From Alviniconcha marisindica (Eukaryota > Mollusca > Gastropoda > Provannidae), in assembly GCA_018857735.1 (NCBI GenBank), contig JABMCL010003843.1:197501-261500 (forward strand): DNA of 64,000 nucleotides, in the 5' to 3' direction. Positions 43,071 through 56,691 of the stretch are shown in pieces. The notes beneath the pieces are model-generated. The model searched no databases. It was not told the DNA's origin and worked only from the letters and a program-made list of their open reading frames with translations. Numbering within the stretch: position 1 is the stretch's first letter; each line of letters opens with the position of its first letter. The translations under genes and the position numbers were made by a program.

Positions 43071-46000
43071 GTTTGATTTCATTAACTTCTAACTGTGGAT
43101 ATGCACAGTAATACATGGATGTGTTTTGCATGGACATTAAGAACTGCTTGGGTTGTTTATGAAGTATTACACTGAAAGTACAATGCATGAATGTATGCGG
43201 ATTTTCAAAACATCCAGTTTTATGCTCATCTGATATGTATCTGTTTGTTAACTAGCTGCATATTATGCATTTTTTCTGTCCAGTCAGATCTGAAAGTATT
43301 TTATGAAACTTAAAATGTCATTTGCTACATTAGTTGTGTATACCTTGTAAAATTTGCTATTAAAAAAGAGAGAAGTTTTTAACTACACAACATTATATGC
43401 ACAATGTATACAAATCGTGGCAGTGCCTTTTTCAGCTTCAGGCAAACAATTATTAATTACTGCTGACTGAAAAGGGCTTTTTTATATATTTTTTATTGTG
43501 CTGGTTTGTGTTTCATTACCGTTGCACATGTGGGAAGCATTATTACCTGTTCATATTAACATTTTAATGACATCACAGCTGTGGTTATAGAGGCTGTCTG
43601 ATGACATTTTTATAATTGTTGAGCTGGCACATACCATTACCATTTACCCACATACGTATGCACATACACGTTTGTACTCATAATCTGCCCTGGCAGGAAG
43701 GGTCTTGCTAGGTTTGTGAAAAGGCCTGGCAAAACAGGAAAGTTTTGAGCTGGGTTTTGAACCCAGACAGAATGGGGAGACTTTGTGGACTAGCAGGCAG
43801 CGAATTTTCCAGACAGATGTAGCGATGAAACTGAAAAAGTACTCGCCAGCAGATTTCATATTATTTTTACAAATTTTCAAAAGCTTCTTACATGAGGGTT
43901 AGAGGGTGCATGGTGTTTGACATGTGCAGAATGAAACAAGTGTAAAATGGGATGAGAGTACTGTTGAAGTAACAGTATTCGAAAGTTGTCATCTTGTACT
44001 CTTAGCAAAATTTCACAGGAAGCCAGTGCAGTTCATTTATCAGTGGTGTTATGTGTGGTCTGATGATGTTTCTTCAGAACACAGTGAGTGAAGCAACAAA
44101 AAGACCATGCCATGTTCATGCAGAATCATTCTGGTGGTGACTGTGTAGTGGTAGGTAAAGGATTCCCATCTCCCCAACCTCCTTAGAAGCTAGGCTGCTG
44201 GAGGTACCTCAATGGAAACTGTTTCACATATTAACCACAAGTCTAACAAGCAATCCCTTGATGTCATGAACAATGCTGTCAATCAGTGTTTAAGTCTGGC
44301 ATAAACCCAAGTTTTGTTGTTGTTTGTTTTTACAAAGAAGACCAGCATAAGTGCATTGTAATTTGATGAAGCTAGTATATGTATTTTCATTGTCTACGCA
44401 AACGTATGTTTGTTGTAGCTTGAGCTATAAGTTTGATTGGGTGTCATTATAATTGTATTGCGTGAGAAGAAAGTTATTACTGTGACCCTTTGGATTGGTT
44501 TTCAGTGCAAGTAGTTGTATTTGACAGCTTTTGTCATTCTTCTTCTTGCTGATAACGACTTCTTTGACAGCTTTTGTCATTCTTCTTCTCGCTTATAACG
44601 AATGCTTTGACATTTTGTTACAGTTGTTTTTGCAGTATTTTGTAACTGAGTTTTTCATTATATTTATGTGAACTTGAATTAGTGTCCGTCCAAATCATAT
44701 TTACTATGAGAGAGAGAGGGAGAGATGAGGGGTGGGGATGTGGTGGTTGTTTCCAAGAATGTTTTCATAAAAAACAAAAAACAAACAAAAAACTATTGTT
44801 TGAATATACATAACATTATCTAGATTATTACTACTTAAACATTCATGCCCTGTATATTCCTCTTTTTTATGTAGAGTATAATTATTGTAAGCTTTGGGTA
44901 TTTAGTCGATTTTTGCATTCCTGTGTATTACAATATTATTCCCATGTCCGTCCAATTTGTCCACAAAGAGAGATGGCATTGATCAAAGCAAAACTGTGAT
45001 TTCCATGTATCATAACAAATGACACAAATTATTTGTGTCTTAGTAGCTGGCTAATGTTACATTCCTCTAAGAGAAAGAAACCAACCTTTTTAAAAATGTG
45101 TCCTCCATTGAGTAAAACAGATTGAAATAAAAACGGAAAATTCAAGATTTTTTAAACTTTATTAATGCCCAGTTGATCAAATCAAAATAATATTAAATTG
45201 AAGAAACTCTTTTCTTTTTGCACTGGGTGATGACATGCAGGGTGTGTCTTCCTATCACCCAAGAAGAAACACCCAAGAGGTGACAGTATGTGTCACTAAT
45301 GACAATGTACAGCATCATGCGCATCCAGTTAAGCTAGAGTACAGCTGACAATTAAATCACTGATGAAACCTTTTTTCTTCTTCTTCAGGTCAAATACAAA
45401 ATCAATGGTTCACTTGAAAGCATATTTCCCAAATTTTAAGCATTTATTTTGACCACTATTACCTGATGCGTGGAACATTTCTTGAAAAGGCTGACTTCTT
45501 TAACTTTATACGGTCTTTGTGTGTGTGTGTAGGGAAAAGCATCCAGCATTCTTTGCTATTACAATTTTTGGCCTACAATCTTTTTGTTGTAGGTACGGTG
45601 TTTGTTTTGCTGTATCGACCAGTTTCACTGTGAACATGATAGTACAAAATATTTTTTAAACTTGACATAGTGAAAACAGTGACCAATCTTGTTTTAACTG
45701 GCACATCATTGTGTTGCTGAAAAGGACAGAAGCATAATTCTGGTGTACTGGGCTGCGCTATGATCCAGTAATATCAGGTAGCATGGGTCTGACTCCTGGT
45801 CACGGCAGGGTGAGGAATCTTTTCAGATCTTCTGAGTCAACACTTCTGCAGACTTTCATCGGCCATCCTGTCTCTTCTTTGTGTGCACAGAACACATTAA
45901 GAGTGATGTGAGAGAACTAGGTCCTAATGGCTGATTAGTATGGGTTCACACTGATAGAATGTAATAGCCTCACATTGTTCAGTGCAATGAACTGCTGGAC

Positions 46001-46114
46001 TTGCAACTCTCCGGCAGCCCAGTCCTTGACACTATGACTGGAAGAAGAAGATTGTGGCTACTCTTTATGGGTTAAAAACATAAAAACTTTTGTTTTTTTA
46101 AACCAACGACACAC

Positions 46115-46256
46115 AGTGACACACACACGCAAACAAATACACACACACACACGCATGCATGTACACACACACACACACGCACGCATGCATGCACACATGC
46201 ACGCACACACATACACACACACGCACACACACGCATGCACATGCACACACGCAAAC
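46115..46256. repeat. Interrupted (CA)n with GCATGCA
   Basis: CA-rich, imperfect. The region 43071-46114 downstream of the CAP-Gly gene contains only repeat fragments (43640-43800; 44115-44175 of SINE family B) and unique non-coding sequence. Confidence 0.85.
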
Positions 46257-46646
46257 CATCATCATCATCAACATCAACCAAACTGCTGTCTAGACAAATT
46301 TGATAGCCACAGCCCATGGTGGTATTGATAAAGAGATGGTTATATACTGTAATTCAATCCAGATGGTATTATGTTTATTTTTATGGATGGTTATAGTAGA
46401 AGCCAAACAAACACAACAACACAGACCTGAGTCACCTACCGTAACTCTCACCTGTAAGTAAGTAAACATTTTGCTTACCGTCCACAGAAGCAAGGCTGAC
46501 TCTCACCTGGCATGCAAGTACATTTTTTATAGAAGCTACATAAAATCCTTTAGAGGGACGTGTACCTCTGGTGGAGTTTCTGAACCTTTATTTACTACTA
46601 ATAACTAATACTAGCAATACGCCAGGTGAGAGTTATTTTAGGTAAG

Positions 46647-46647
<1 letters not shown>

Positions 46648-46714
<67 letters not shown>
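46648..46714. repeat. (CA)n array
   Basis: Pure CA. 46715-47870 has no gene that I can support; a short (GCGT)n run lies at 47178-47218. Confidence 0.95.
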
Positions 46715-46716
<2 letters not shown>

Positions 46717-47869
46717 TGTTGTTGTGTTTGTTTGACATCTTCCAAGCGCTAATTAACTCCAATGTTTGTTGATTCTGGACAGGCAATCTAGGCCTCGTTT
46801 TGTTTAAGATTATAATAGAAGCTGTACCAGACGTAGTGCTTAGTGATTTCGTCAGTTTTTGTGTAGAATGCAATGACTTAAAACAGAGTATTATTCTCCT
46901 GTATGTCTTAATTTGCACTTAAATGTTATCAATAGAGAGATTTTGTATAATGTGATTGAATTGTTCTTGTATCCAACACAATGCCTTCAACTAGAATCTG
47001 TTTTTGATTGTCGAGTCATGTTTTTTTTTGTTTTTTTTTAAATATTGTTTTTTTAATTCTTTTTTTTCTGTCAGTTTAAGTTTATGTATTTCTGTGTTTG
47101 CTACCTTTTGTTTTATTACAAAAGACAATACATTTTTGGAACAAAATGTATGGGATCTCTGTTTCCCATGCATCAGTGTGCGTGCGTGCGTGCGTGCGTG
47201 CGTGTGTGTGTGTGTGTGTATTAAAATCATAATTACGCTATCCTAACTATATTACCTACACATCTTTAATCAACAAAAGGGTGTGGCGGCCGATTTTTAC
47301 GGAGAAAATATCGCCTTGGTCTGACACTAAAATCGATGCTCAAAAGCAATGCTACTGAATAAGATTAAAGCAGGCAAATTTCTTGACTATCAAATGTAGT
47401 TAAGTTGAAAAAGGTACACGAGTGACTTATCAACGAAACATAATACAAGTGTCCTTCCTTTAAATTTGTTTATAACGTGTCAATTGCAACCCGTAGACCC
47501 ATAACCCAACGGTACGTTTTGTAAAAAGGTACCAGTGCCCTTAGCTGACGAAAACACCACATGGAACACGACCTTACTAGAACTTCTAGCTACACAAACA
47601 ACACGTTACATAATGGCACGGGAAATCTGACGCTATCAATCCACAAAGGCTGCCTCGTTGGTCAATTTAAGAGATGTAATTCTTACCATGAGACAACCCG
47701 GACAACATCGTCAGGGCTACTTCAGCACTGACATTGCACGAAGCGTCAAAGACAACTTCAAGTTCAATGTTGCTTTTCGTCCACCAGCACTCTGCTCAGC
47801 TTCCATGGGCATTTGTCAGCAAGACGACAACCAAACAGTACATCTCTGTCTGTCTGTCTATCTGTCTGT

Positions 47870-47891
47870 CTCTCTCTCTGTGCGCGCGCGC

Positions 47892-47963
<72 letters not shown>

Positions 47964-48014
47964 CCATCCCCACCACGGTATGTATTTGTAGTGTCTTTGA
48001 GTGAGTGAGTGAAT

Positions 48015-48080
<66 letters not shown>

Positions 48081-48085
48081 TAGAT
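47870..48085. repeat. (GT)n arrays, two blocks
   Basis: GT at 47893-47959 (after CTGT and GC runs) and 48008-48079, with a short unique spacer. Confidence 0.95.
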
Positions 48086-48272
48086 ATGTAGAAACTTTGC
48101 ATCAGCACTAGTTTTCAAAAGCAACTTTTTGCACAGTGATTGGCTGTCTTACGTAGATGTAATTAACTTCATCTGGCTGAGCTAATGAACGAAACATCAT
48201 TACTTTTTCGTTTCTTACTTCTCGTTTCCAACAACCCAACACCACTACGGTATTTTGTAGTGTCTGTGAGTC

Positions 48273-48312
48273 AGCGTGTGTGTGTGTGTGTGTGTGTGCG
48301 TGTGTGCGTGCA

Positions 48313-48352
<40 letters not shown>

Positions 48353-48375
48353 TGGTGTGTGTGTGTGTGTGTGTG

Positions 48376-48440
<65 letters not shown>
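48273..48440. repeat. (GT)n-(GCGT)n-(GA)n compound array
   Basis: GT at 48276-48308, GCGT at 48309-48352, GT to 48376, GA to 48440, then attgattgaactttattaca. A pure (AT)n tract follows at 48624-48688. Confidence 0.95.
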
Positions 48441-48444
<4 letters not shown>

Positions 48445-48623
48445 ATTGAACTTTATTACACAAGGATAAAGGTTTAGGCACGAATGCCTGTCGTTCAACC
48501 TGTCCTTGGAACAGTTACAAACACTTATATATATATAATATATGATCATAGTGGGAAAATCAATGCCAATCGATAATTATGAACAATACAAAAGTGAGTA
48601 ATAAATCAAATCACTATTGGTAA

Positions 48624-48689
<66 letters not shown>

Positions 48690-48703
<14 letters not shown>

Positions 48704-49954
48704 AGCAAGTGCTCTTTGTACGTTTTTACAATAATCCCGCCCCGGTTATCCAGATCCATGCAATTTCATTACTGTACTGTTAGTAACCCGGGGACCGAAG
48801 CAGACGACGCTTTTGTTTTGAAGCGCTGCGTGTCGCGTAACGCCACATGGCCTTCTCACAGCCGACCGGCAATAGCCGCCGGTGCGCGCCATTTTCAAAT
48901 CTGTTTACTCCCATAATATTTTGACCGCTTGTTTGTTTACCTACTCTTTGTTTACCTAGTCCTTTTTATGCACCAAGCCATGTGTAATATAATTTGGCAT
49001 CTTAGAATGTTTATTTAGATCTTATTTAGACCCAGGATCGAGCTTAATCAGTAGCCGATGCCTCTCTGGGTCCATTCTTTTTATAGCCGTCATCTGCATG
49101 GCGCGTTCTCTGTTTATGAGTAGGCCTACTAGTGAATAGTAGTGAATCGTTGTTTTGACTCGATGAAAGTAATTCTGTGTCGATCAATGCTTTGTCGTAT
49201 AGTATTTTGCTTAGCTGACTTCATGTTTAGTGTTTATTTTGGGTTGAAATTAACTTATTAAGTATTGTGTACTGTAGAAGCTAAGTTGTATTCATAGACT
49301 ACTTGATATCACTATCAGCGCTGTTGCGACTAAGATAACGCGCCCCAGGCGAAAGATCGCACCGATTGTTTTAGTACTAGTCTTTGAGTGTGTCTTGCTT
49401 CTCTTATAGAGCGTTGTATTGTAATTGTTATGTACCATTTTAACCGTGGGAGCGTGCACTTTATTCTGATGTAAGTTTTATTGACAGTTATATTTTGTAC
49501 ATTGTGTTAGTTGTGATTTAGTTGTACGAATCTGCTTATAGACAGGTGCAAGCCACGCTTCCCACTGTTGTTGCAAATTCAGTAAATAAGTCATGTGTGA
49601 ACATTTTGTTTATACGGTTTAAAAGGTTGTAACTGTAGCTTTTATTTGATGCATTTCATGTTTTAATTAGTTTAGTTATTGTTGAGGAAACTGTATTTGT
49701 GCGGGCCAAGGAAACACAATTGTCAGCCATTTTGTGGTCCAGAGGGCTGATTTCATTGTAGCGATAGCGTGTGTTCTTTGCGGCCCGCGCAGTTCTCTTA
49801 TCTATGCGTGCGCGTGAGGATTTTGGGGGTGCTGAGAAAGTTGTCTGCTGCTGTAGAATAAAGCCTGTTTGCCGTCGCCGCCTGCTGTGGTCTCCATTTT
49901 AGTGACTGACTCCGCTGCCTGTGTCCTGTCCTTCTACCACTCCACTCCATTACA
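48690..49954 (+). mobile_element. Possible solo LTR inside an (AT)n tract
   Basis: The unique, non-coding 1.26-kb segment is flanked by (AT)n on both sides (48624-48688; 49955-49966), starts with TG and ends with CA (ccattaca). It carries AATAAA at 49857-49862, about 90 bp before its end, as in an R-U5 layout. No primer-binding site, coding region or second LTR is visible, hence 'solo'. Confidence 0.35.
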
Positions 49955-49981
49955 TATATATATATACATTAGAAACCAAGA

Positions 49982-52795
49982 TTTTTTTGATTTTTTTGGG
50001 GGGTGTTTGTGTGGTTATTTATGACAGTCTGCTTCTGATCCATTTATAAAATTCTGTTTTGAAGCTGGTAAGTGAATTGTATGATTTTATTTGATTTGGG
50101 ATGGTATTCCACAAGGATGCTCCTGAAAATGAGAAACTAGTTTTAAAAAGGTCTATTCTTGGTTTGGGCAGAGTTATATATCTTGATGTGGCGCGAATGT
50201 TGGAAAAAATTAAAAGCTGTTTAAGGTACGGAGGTGCAAGATTTTTGTATGCTTTGAATATTAACTGCCTTATTGAACATAAGCTTTTCTTTGAGTGGAA
50301 GTATTCCCAAGTACCGTAGCTTTGTATCGGTTGATAAAGAGGAATCAGATATCATCAATTTTGCAGCTCGTCTGTGAAGAGAATTAAGTTTGTTAAATAA
50401 GATATCACTACAGCCGTCCCAGATAGTTGATGCATAAGTTAGGTGAGAGGAAATATGATCATGGTAAAACAGCTTGCGCTTAGGAGTATCCACAAAGTGT
50501 CTGAGTTGTGACAACAGATAAAGATTTGTTGAAACTGTTTTACATGTGCCAATAATGTGTGGTCGCCAGCTGAATTCATCATCAATAATAACGCCAAGGT
50601 GCCGGTGCTCATGAACTTGTTAAATATGACTGTCTTTAAGACTAAGATTAAGATGAAGCGGGCGAAGCTGATGTTTTTGCCTAGTAGTAAGTAGCATACT
50701 TTTTGTTTTTGCAGGATGTAAAATCACGGCATTATTGTCGCACCAGTCAGATGCTTCATTTATGCTTCTCTGTAGTTCATTTTGAACAGTGTCTGTATCT
50801 TTATCAGATGTATTTAGTGAAGTATCATCCGCAAACATGTCACAATTAACTTTATTGCTAGTAATATGCAGGGGAAGATCATTGATAAAAATAGAAAATA
50901 GAAGCGGTCCTAAAATAGATCCTTGAGGAATTCCACAACGAACAATGCCTTCATTAGAGTATTCACCGTTAACATAAACACTTTGTGATCTTAGCTCCAG
51001 ATAAGATTTAAATAACGAGACAAATGGGGAGTTTGCTGTATATAAGGATAATTTCTTAAGTAGAATATTATGATTAACAAGATCGAAAGCTTTTTTCAGG
51101 TCAAGAAAAACAGCACCAACAACCTCAGAGTTGTTGATGGCAGAAAGCCAGTTATCACACAGTTTGGCTAATGCTGTGTGGTATGAATGTTGAGGACAAA
51201 ACCTGACTGTGACTGGCATAATAGATTGTGTTCAGTAAGGAAATTCAGTAAGTATTTATGCATATGTCTTTCTATCGGGTTTGAAAGCAGGGGAAGTATG
51301 GAGATGGGACGAAAGTTGTTTGGTTCACTTAAATCATTGGTTTTGGGCAGAGGAATCACTTTTGCTTTTTTTAGGATAGTTGGGAAGACGTTGTTAAGAA
51401 TAGATAAGTTATATATATAGGTGAGAGGCTCAACTATATATGGGAGAGCTAGTTTTAAGAGAAATGGATTAATATTATCATGTCCCATGGATTTATTGTT
51501 ATCCATCATAGTAATATATTTACCAACATCAAGGATAGTCATAGGGGGTATAATAAAGTTGTAATTAGGGTTTAATTTTGTTATTGCAGAAATCTCCCAG
51601 TGACTTGGAACAGGCAAAGTTATCTGAAGTAAATCTACTAGATTGAGCTAAAGTTTCAGCTAATGTTAAAAAGTGAGAGTTGAATATGTTAGGGGAAATG
51701 GTTGTAGTGGAGCTGTTTGTTTTTTGTGAGATTTGTTTGTTATTTCATTGGTAGCTTTCCATATTGTGGAAGTACTTTTATCCAATTCCATAAGTTTATC
51801 AAAGTAAGACTTCATAGCTGAGCGTACTTAGCTTTTAACCTTGTTTCTCTGTTTCTTGAAATCTTGAAATCTTTTTTCCTTTTTGAGGCGGTCACGAACG
51901 GCCATCGCTGTAATCACATCCCTAGTAAGCCAAGGTGGTAATTTTGGATGCTTTACTCTTTTCTTACGTAGTAGAGCATGAACGTTGATGATTGGCATGA
52001 TAATATCGTACCAAACTGACAAAGCATCATCAGGATTATCAAACTTATAAACATCACAGAAAGGAGCACAACTTAAATCGTGATAGCTTTATGGACCATG
52101 TACAAAGGACGGGAAAGTGATCACTGATGGCAATATTAGGTACAGATATACTGTGAACAACGTTAGGGTTATTGGTGTATATGTGGTCAATAAGAGTATT
52201 TGTGGAGCAGGTTACTCGCGTGGGTTGTGTGATTAATTGATTTAGACCAAGGATCGAAAATGTTGATTCCCAGGCCAAGTGGGGTTTAAGTAGGTCAATA
52301 TTAAAATCACCCAATAGAAGGACGTTATTTTTACTTTCAGAAACTTTGTCTAACATAGTTACAAACTCATCATACCATTCGTACGTGGCAGCTGGGTTTC
52401 GATAAACATACGCTACTAGCAAGGACGGTGTTTTAGGATTGCGAATTTCCACCCAAAGGCTTTCAATGCATTGTGACTCCAGGTCAGTACGCCTAGTGGT
52501 AATATTTTGTATAGAATTATGAACATAAAGGGCCAGGTCTGTTTCACCTTGCTTTACAATATCGCGTCTGTATATGGTATAATGTGGAATTGCAATTGAT
52601 TCATCTGATACATAATAATTAAATCGAGTTTCACTCAGACCAAACAAATGAATAAAAGGGCATTATTTACATAGAAAAGTGGACACATCATGTACTTTGT
52701 TAAATAAATGATAGACATTCAGGTGTCCTACACGTAGTCCTGATTCATTTATGCAATTTTTAGGAGATACTGATGACATCATAAAATACAAAAGG
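49982..52795 (-). mobile_element. Non-LTR retrotransposon (endonuclease + reverse transcriptase), degenerate
   Basis: Reading down the minus strand: an apurinic-endonuclease-like domain (52795-52054; GLRVGHLNV, FGLSETRF, LLLGDFNID, SDHFPVLCTW), then a linker, a reverse transcriptase (51617-50620; NFRPISILP, FLDLKKAFDLVNH, GIPQGSILGPLLF, FADDTS) and a C-terminal part (50514-50221; HLTYASTIWDGCS). FADD is the catalytic motif and the order matches Jockey/CR1-like LINEs. An in-frame TAA near 52675 and several frame changes show it is inactive. The 3' end is probably at 49982, where the minus strand has an A-rich tail. Confidence 0.85.
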
Positions 52796-52829
52796 TTGTA
52801 AACTTTAAATAAAACCAAATAAGAATCAA

Positions 52830-53590
52830 GAGTTTATCAGTACCACACTAAATAAATCTGGCACTAGTCCCAGTTGAACCAGTACACAAATCAGCGTCAA
52901 AAATCCTTATAAGCAAGAAGAATACACAGGCACTGGGTCTTGTAGTAACAGTACACAAGTCAATGTCAAAGCTTATAAGGAGGAGTACTACAGTGGTTCT
53001 AGTTCCAGATGAGTCTCTTTAGAGCCACTTGCAGTAGAGCACTGAGTACTGAACTCTAAAAGATAAGAGTTCCAGGGACAGCAAAATATAAATAATGACG
53101 GCAGTGACTAGTCCACAAAATTCACAGCTGCAGTAGACCACCGACTACTCTATTAACTTTGGTAGGCAAGAGATCTTGCGATGACCAGGAATCAACAACA
53201 CGTTAATAATTAGTCAGTTAAATTCAGTTCTAGCAAAGTATACAAAGTAGTGTATCAGTGTTACGATAATAATATCAAGGCAAAAACCGCAGGATCCAGA
53301 GTATCCACCGGCAAGAAAATATTCGCACACACACACACACACGTATCTGCACATATACACACATATAGTTTACATCTTTTTTCCTCTCCATCCTTCTCCT
53401 ACTGGACCGGGAGAAAGATCCCCTGCAAGAGGCGCATGGCTTGTGATATCGCCTCAATGGGAGTTGTGGTCTGTGGTTGTTGTTGAACGCTGTCAGCGTG
53501 TACGTTCGGGACTACCATGGGAGGATGGTAAGATGTAAGCACAGTACCTCCAGGGTGTAAGGATAGATGGGTGGCAGACTGTCGACGAGA
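52830..53590 (-). mobile_element. Probable 5' region of the minus-strand LINE, with imperfect repeats
   Basis: 52870-53040 has two imperfect copies of cagtacacaa(a/g)tca.(c/t)gtcaaa and cttataag. 53590-53400 holds a short minus-strand frame (ending PIEAISQAMRLLQG) that could be part of an ORF1. The link to the element at 49982-52795 rests on order and strand only. Confidence 0.3.
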
Positions 53591-54067
53591 GCTGAAAAAA
53601 TCATTTGTGTCGTCTGTTAAGAACCTCGGTGTAACCCTGGACTCGAATCTCAGCATGTCTCAACACATAAGCAACACGTGTAAAGCCGCATACATACAAA
53701 TCAGGCATATAAGTTCCATACGACACCTTCTCACCACTCAAGCAACCCAAACCCTTGTATGCTCTCTTGTACTCTCTTGCTTAGACTACTGTAACTCTTT
53801 ACTTTCAGGTTGCCCTCAGTACTTACTAGACAAACTGAAGAAAGTTCAGAATGCAGCAGCAAGGCTTGTGTGTAAAGCTAAGAAATCTGACCACATCCAT
53901 CCTATTCTTGAAACTCTGCATTGGCTTCCAGTAACACATCGCATTCAATACAAAATTTCAACTATCTACTCCAATTCCATCTCTGGAACAGCCCCTCAGT
54001 ATTTGTCCGATCTCCTTCAGCCTTATACTCCAGCAAGACAATTACGATCTGCATCTGACACACGAAC
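53591..54067 (+). mobile_element. CR1/L2-like LINE, 3' part of ORF2 (left half, split by an insertion)
   Basis: The frame from about 53591 encodes the region after the RT fingers/palm: SVKNLGVTLDSNLSMSQHIS, SCLDYCNSLLSGCPQYL, KLKKVQNAAARLVCKAKKSD, LHWLPVTHRIQYKIST, YLSDLLQPYTPARQLRSASD. These are hallmarks of CR1/L2 LINEs. The 5' part is missing (5' truncation). The frame is broken at 54067 by the L1/Tx1-like insertion and resumes at 57917. Confidence 0.85.
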
Positions 54068-54227
54068 TTTTTTTTCTTTTTTTTGGTCATGTTTTATTCC
54101 AGTTTTTGTGCAACTTACAGCAATATTGTTACAGTGCTTATAATAAACTAAATAGTCATCAGCAAAAAGAGTTCATAAACTTAACAAAAATGAACTATAT
54201 TGGGGGAAAAAATAGGAGAGAGAGAGG

Positions 54228-54290
54228 GAGACAAACACACACGCACGCACGCATGCACGCACGCCCGCACGCACGCACGCACACACACAC
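54228..54290. repeat. (GCAC)n/(CA)n run within the L1-like element 3' region
   Basis: Interrupted ACGC/CACA units between 54236 and 54291. Confidence 0.85.
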
Positions 54291-54457
54291 TTCCAAACTA
54301 AAATCCAAACAATTAAACGGCCCAGCAAACAGATCAACGACGATCCTAACAAAAAAGTACTTACATAGTATGTGCATGCGAACAATGTATAAGTGCCTGA
54401 ATGCGTGTATGTATGTTGTACATCGTGTCACTTAACATTTACTATCTATGACATAGT

Positions 54458-55889
54458 CTATACGTCAATCAGCTGCTGGTAAGGACACCATTCAATTACA
54501 ATCTTATCATATGACATATTCAGTTTTGCATTATATTTGTACACCTCAAAGTTAGTTTTTAAATAACGTTTGAACAAATGCAAGTGTGGTATAGTCTTGT
54601 TAATTTTACATTTATAAATAAAGAACTTTGCTTGCAAAATAATCAAATCAAAGGTGTTATCTGATTTAAAATTGATGTCGTGACCGAACAGTACAATATT
54701 TTCATTAAGTGTAACTGATGTCGCATTTGAACAGCCAGCATTAACTACAATCTGAAATTGTTCCCAAAATGACCTCACGTATGTACATGACCAAAATATA
54801 TGGTTAATTGAGTCTCGGTCTTGTCGACAAAAAGAGCAAGTAATGTCATTTTCAATTCCCATGTGCATTAAAACAACATTAGTAGCAATTATTCTATGTA
54901 CTAGTCTTATTTGAAACCATTTCAGTTTTATTTCTTGAATCTGTTGCATTTTCTTAAAGGTGATACACCAATTAATATCTTTATTTAGCTTAGCTTCCCA
55001 CTTGTCACAACAGTTAGGTCTAGTTATATTCTGCATAAGTACCTCATAATAAAGGCGTGAGCCTTTTTGTTGATTATAAATCGTCTTAAGCGTCTTAATT
55101 AAATCTGCTCAATTTTTACCCTCCACTGTCATTTCTGTTTTACGTATGTAGCTTTTGATAGCTTGCACACATCCAATATATGTAATGTAATCTGTCTTAA
55201 TTCCGAATTTTTCTTTAAAACTTTTAAATGACATAAATGTACCATTGTCATTCAGTATATTTTTAATGTGACACACGCCTTTGTCAATCCAATTTTTATA
55301 AAAAAATAATTCTGTTTCCAACTAGGATATTCTGATTGCAGAAGATTGGCTCAGCAACTAGCTGTTCTGAATTTTCTACATGTATTTGTTTACCGAACTC
55401 TTTATATGCCATAAATACGTGACTCCAAAACTTATTAACTTCATGTTCCTGAAAATGAAGGCTTGATCCCAGTTGTTCAAACCACGCCACTTTAGGATAA
55501 GTTGATTTAATTATACTTTTCCACTTGTGCTCACTTGTTTTTAATTTTCGAATCCAAATTAACTTCAGTGCATTAATATAAGTTTTTATGTTCGGTATCC
55601 CAAGCCCTCCTTTCGCGATGGATCTGACGGCTATTTTTCTGCTTATCCTGTCCTGTTTTCTATTCCACACAAACTGAAACACTGTCTTCTGCAATTCGTT
55701 AACAAGGTTGTCTGGTGGGTTTGGCAATAACATCCATAGGTGAATAATCTTAGATAGAATCAACGATTTTAGAACCGCTACTCTGCCTAATGGTGTTATT
55801 TGTCTCTTTAACCATACTTTGTACAAAGCTCGTATTTCCGAAAATTTATCACTAAAGTTGAGTACCTCGAGAAACACACACACTGTCAT
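54458..55889 (-). pseudogene. L1/Tx1-like ORF2, C-terminal region only, with frameshift and stop
   Basis: Typical post-RT sequence: LGRVAVLKSLILSKIIHLWM, LPNPPDNLVNELQKTVFQFV, GGLGIPNIKTYINALKLIWI, then PIFCNQNILVGN, KLKWFQIRLVHRIIATN, and a Cys/His cluster CSFCRQDRDSINHIFWSC. There is a frameshift near 55300-55320 and one in-frame TGA at 55106-55108; the rest of the frame runs on to 54458. It is inactive. Confidence 0.82.
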
Positions 55890-56028
55890 GCCCGCACGCC
55901 CGCTCTAGCGTTGAATGCACACTTCTTGACTCACAAAATCAAGTGCTTCTCGACACTCAACAAAATACATGTCATTCCAAAAAATAATAATAAAAAAATC
56001 AAAAATAAATAAATCATCTGCGATGTTT

Positions 56029-56033
<5 letters not shown>

Positions 56034-56109
<76 letters not shown>

Positions 56110-56110
56110 T

Positions 56111-56149
<39 letters not shown>

Positions 56150-56259
56150 AAACATCACTCTCCGGATTAACATAAAAACTCTACACGAGCTGAGCTCCAC
56201 CCCCCCCCCCCCTCCCCCTCCGTACCCAACGCAACCAACAACAACAACAAAAATACCTC

Positions 56260-56336
<77 letters not shown>

Positions 56337-56340
56337 CAAA
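56034..56340. repeat. (GA)n, (CA)n, poly-C and (GA)n cluster
   Basis: GA at 56034-56105, CA at 56113-56140, C-rich at 56199-56220, GA at 56258-56330, (AAAC)n to 56360. It occupies the place where ORF2 5' sequence of the L1-like element should be. Confidence 0.95.
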
Positions 56341-56691
56341 CAAAAACAAACAAACAAACAGAATCCGTTAGCATTGTTACACCACCTGGAATCACCTGGT
56401 TTTTACAACAAGTAGCAAATGCCGCAACAAAACTGATATGAACTTCTGTGTATTGGCTCTTTCATTCAAATCCAAATAGGGGCGGGGGTGGCAAAAGTGA
56501 AAGAGAGAGAGGGGACGAGAAGGAAGGGGGGGGGGGGGGGGTATGCGTGCCATCATAATTATGAACAAGTCGATACAAATAAAGGTAGTACCTTTGTACA
56601 GTCAAGTCTGGTCTAACAAGATATTACGTCCTTGCCCCTTCCTTCCCACAACGCAAGAACACAGGCACCGACACAAGACACAAGTTTTTAT

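Noticed and set aside
47658..47900. Possible exon with MVNLRDVILTMRQPG
   Set aside because: There is no convincing acceptor or donor, and the frame continues directly into a (GT)n array.
53250..53486. Small plus-strand frame at 53250
   Set aside because: It overlaps a (CA)n tract and the edge of the LINE; there is no other support.
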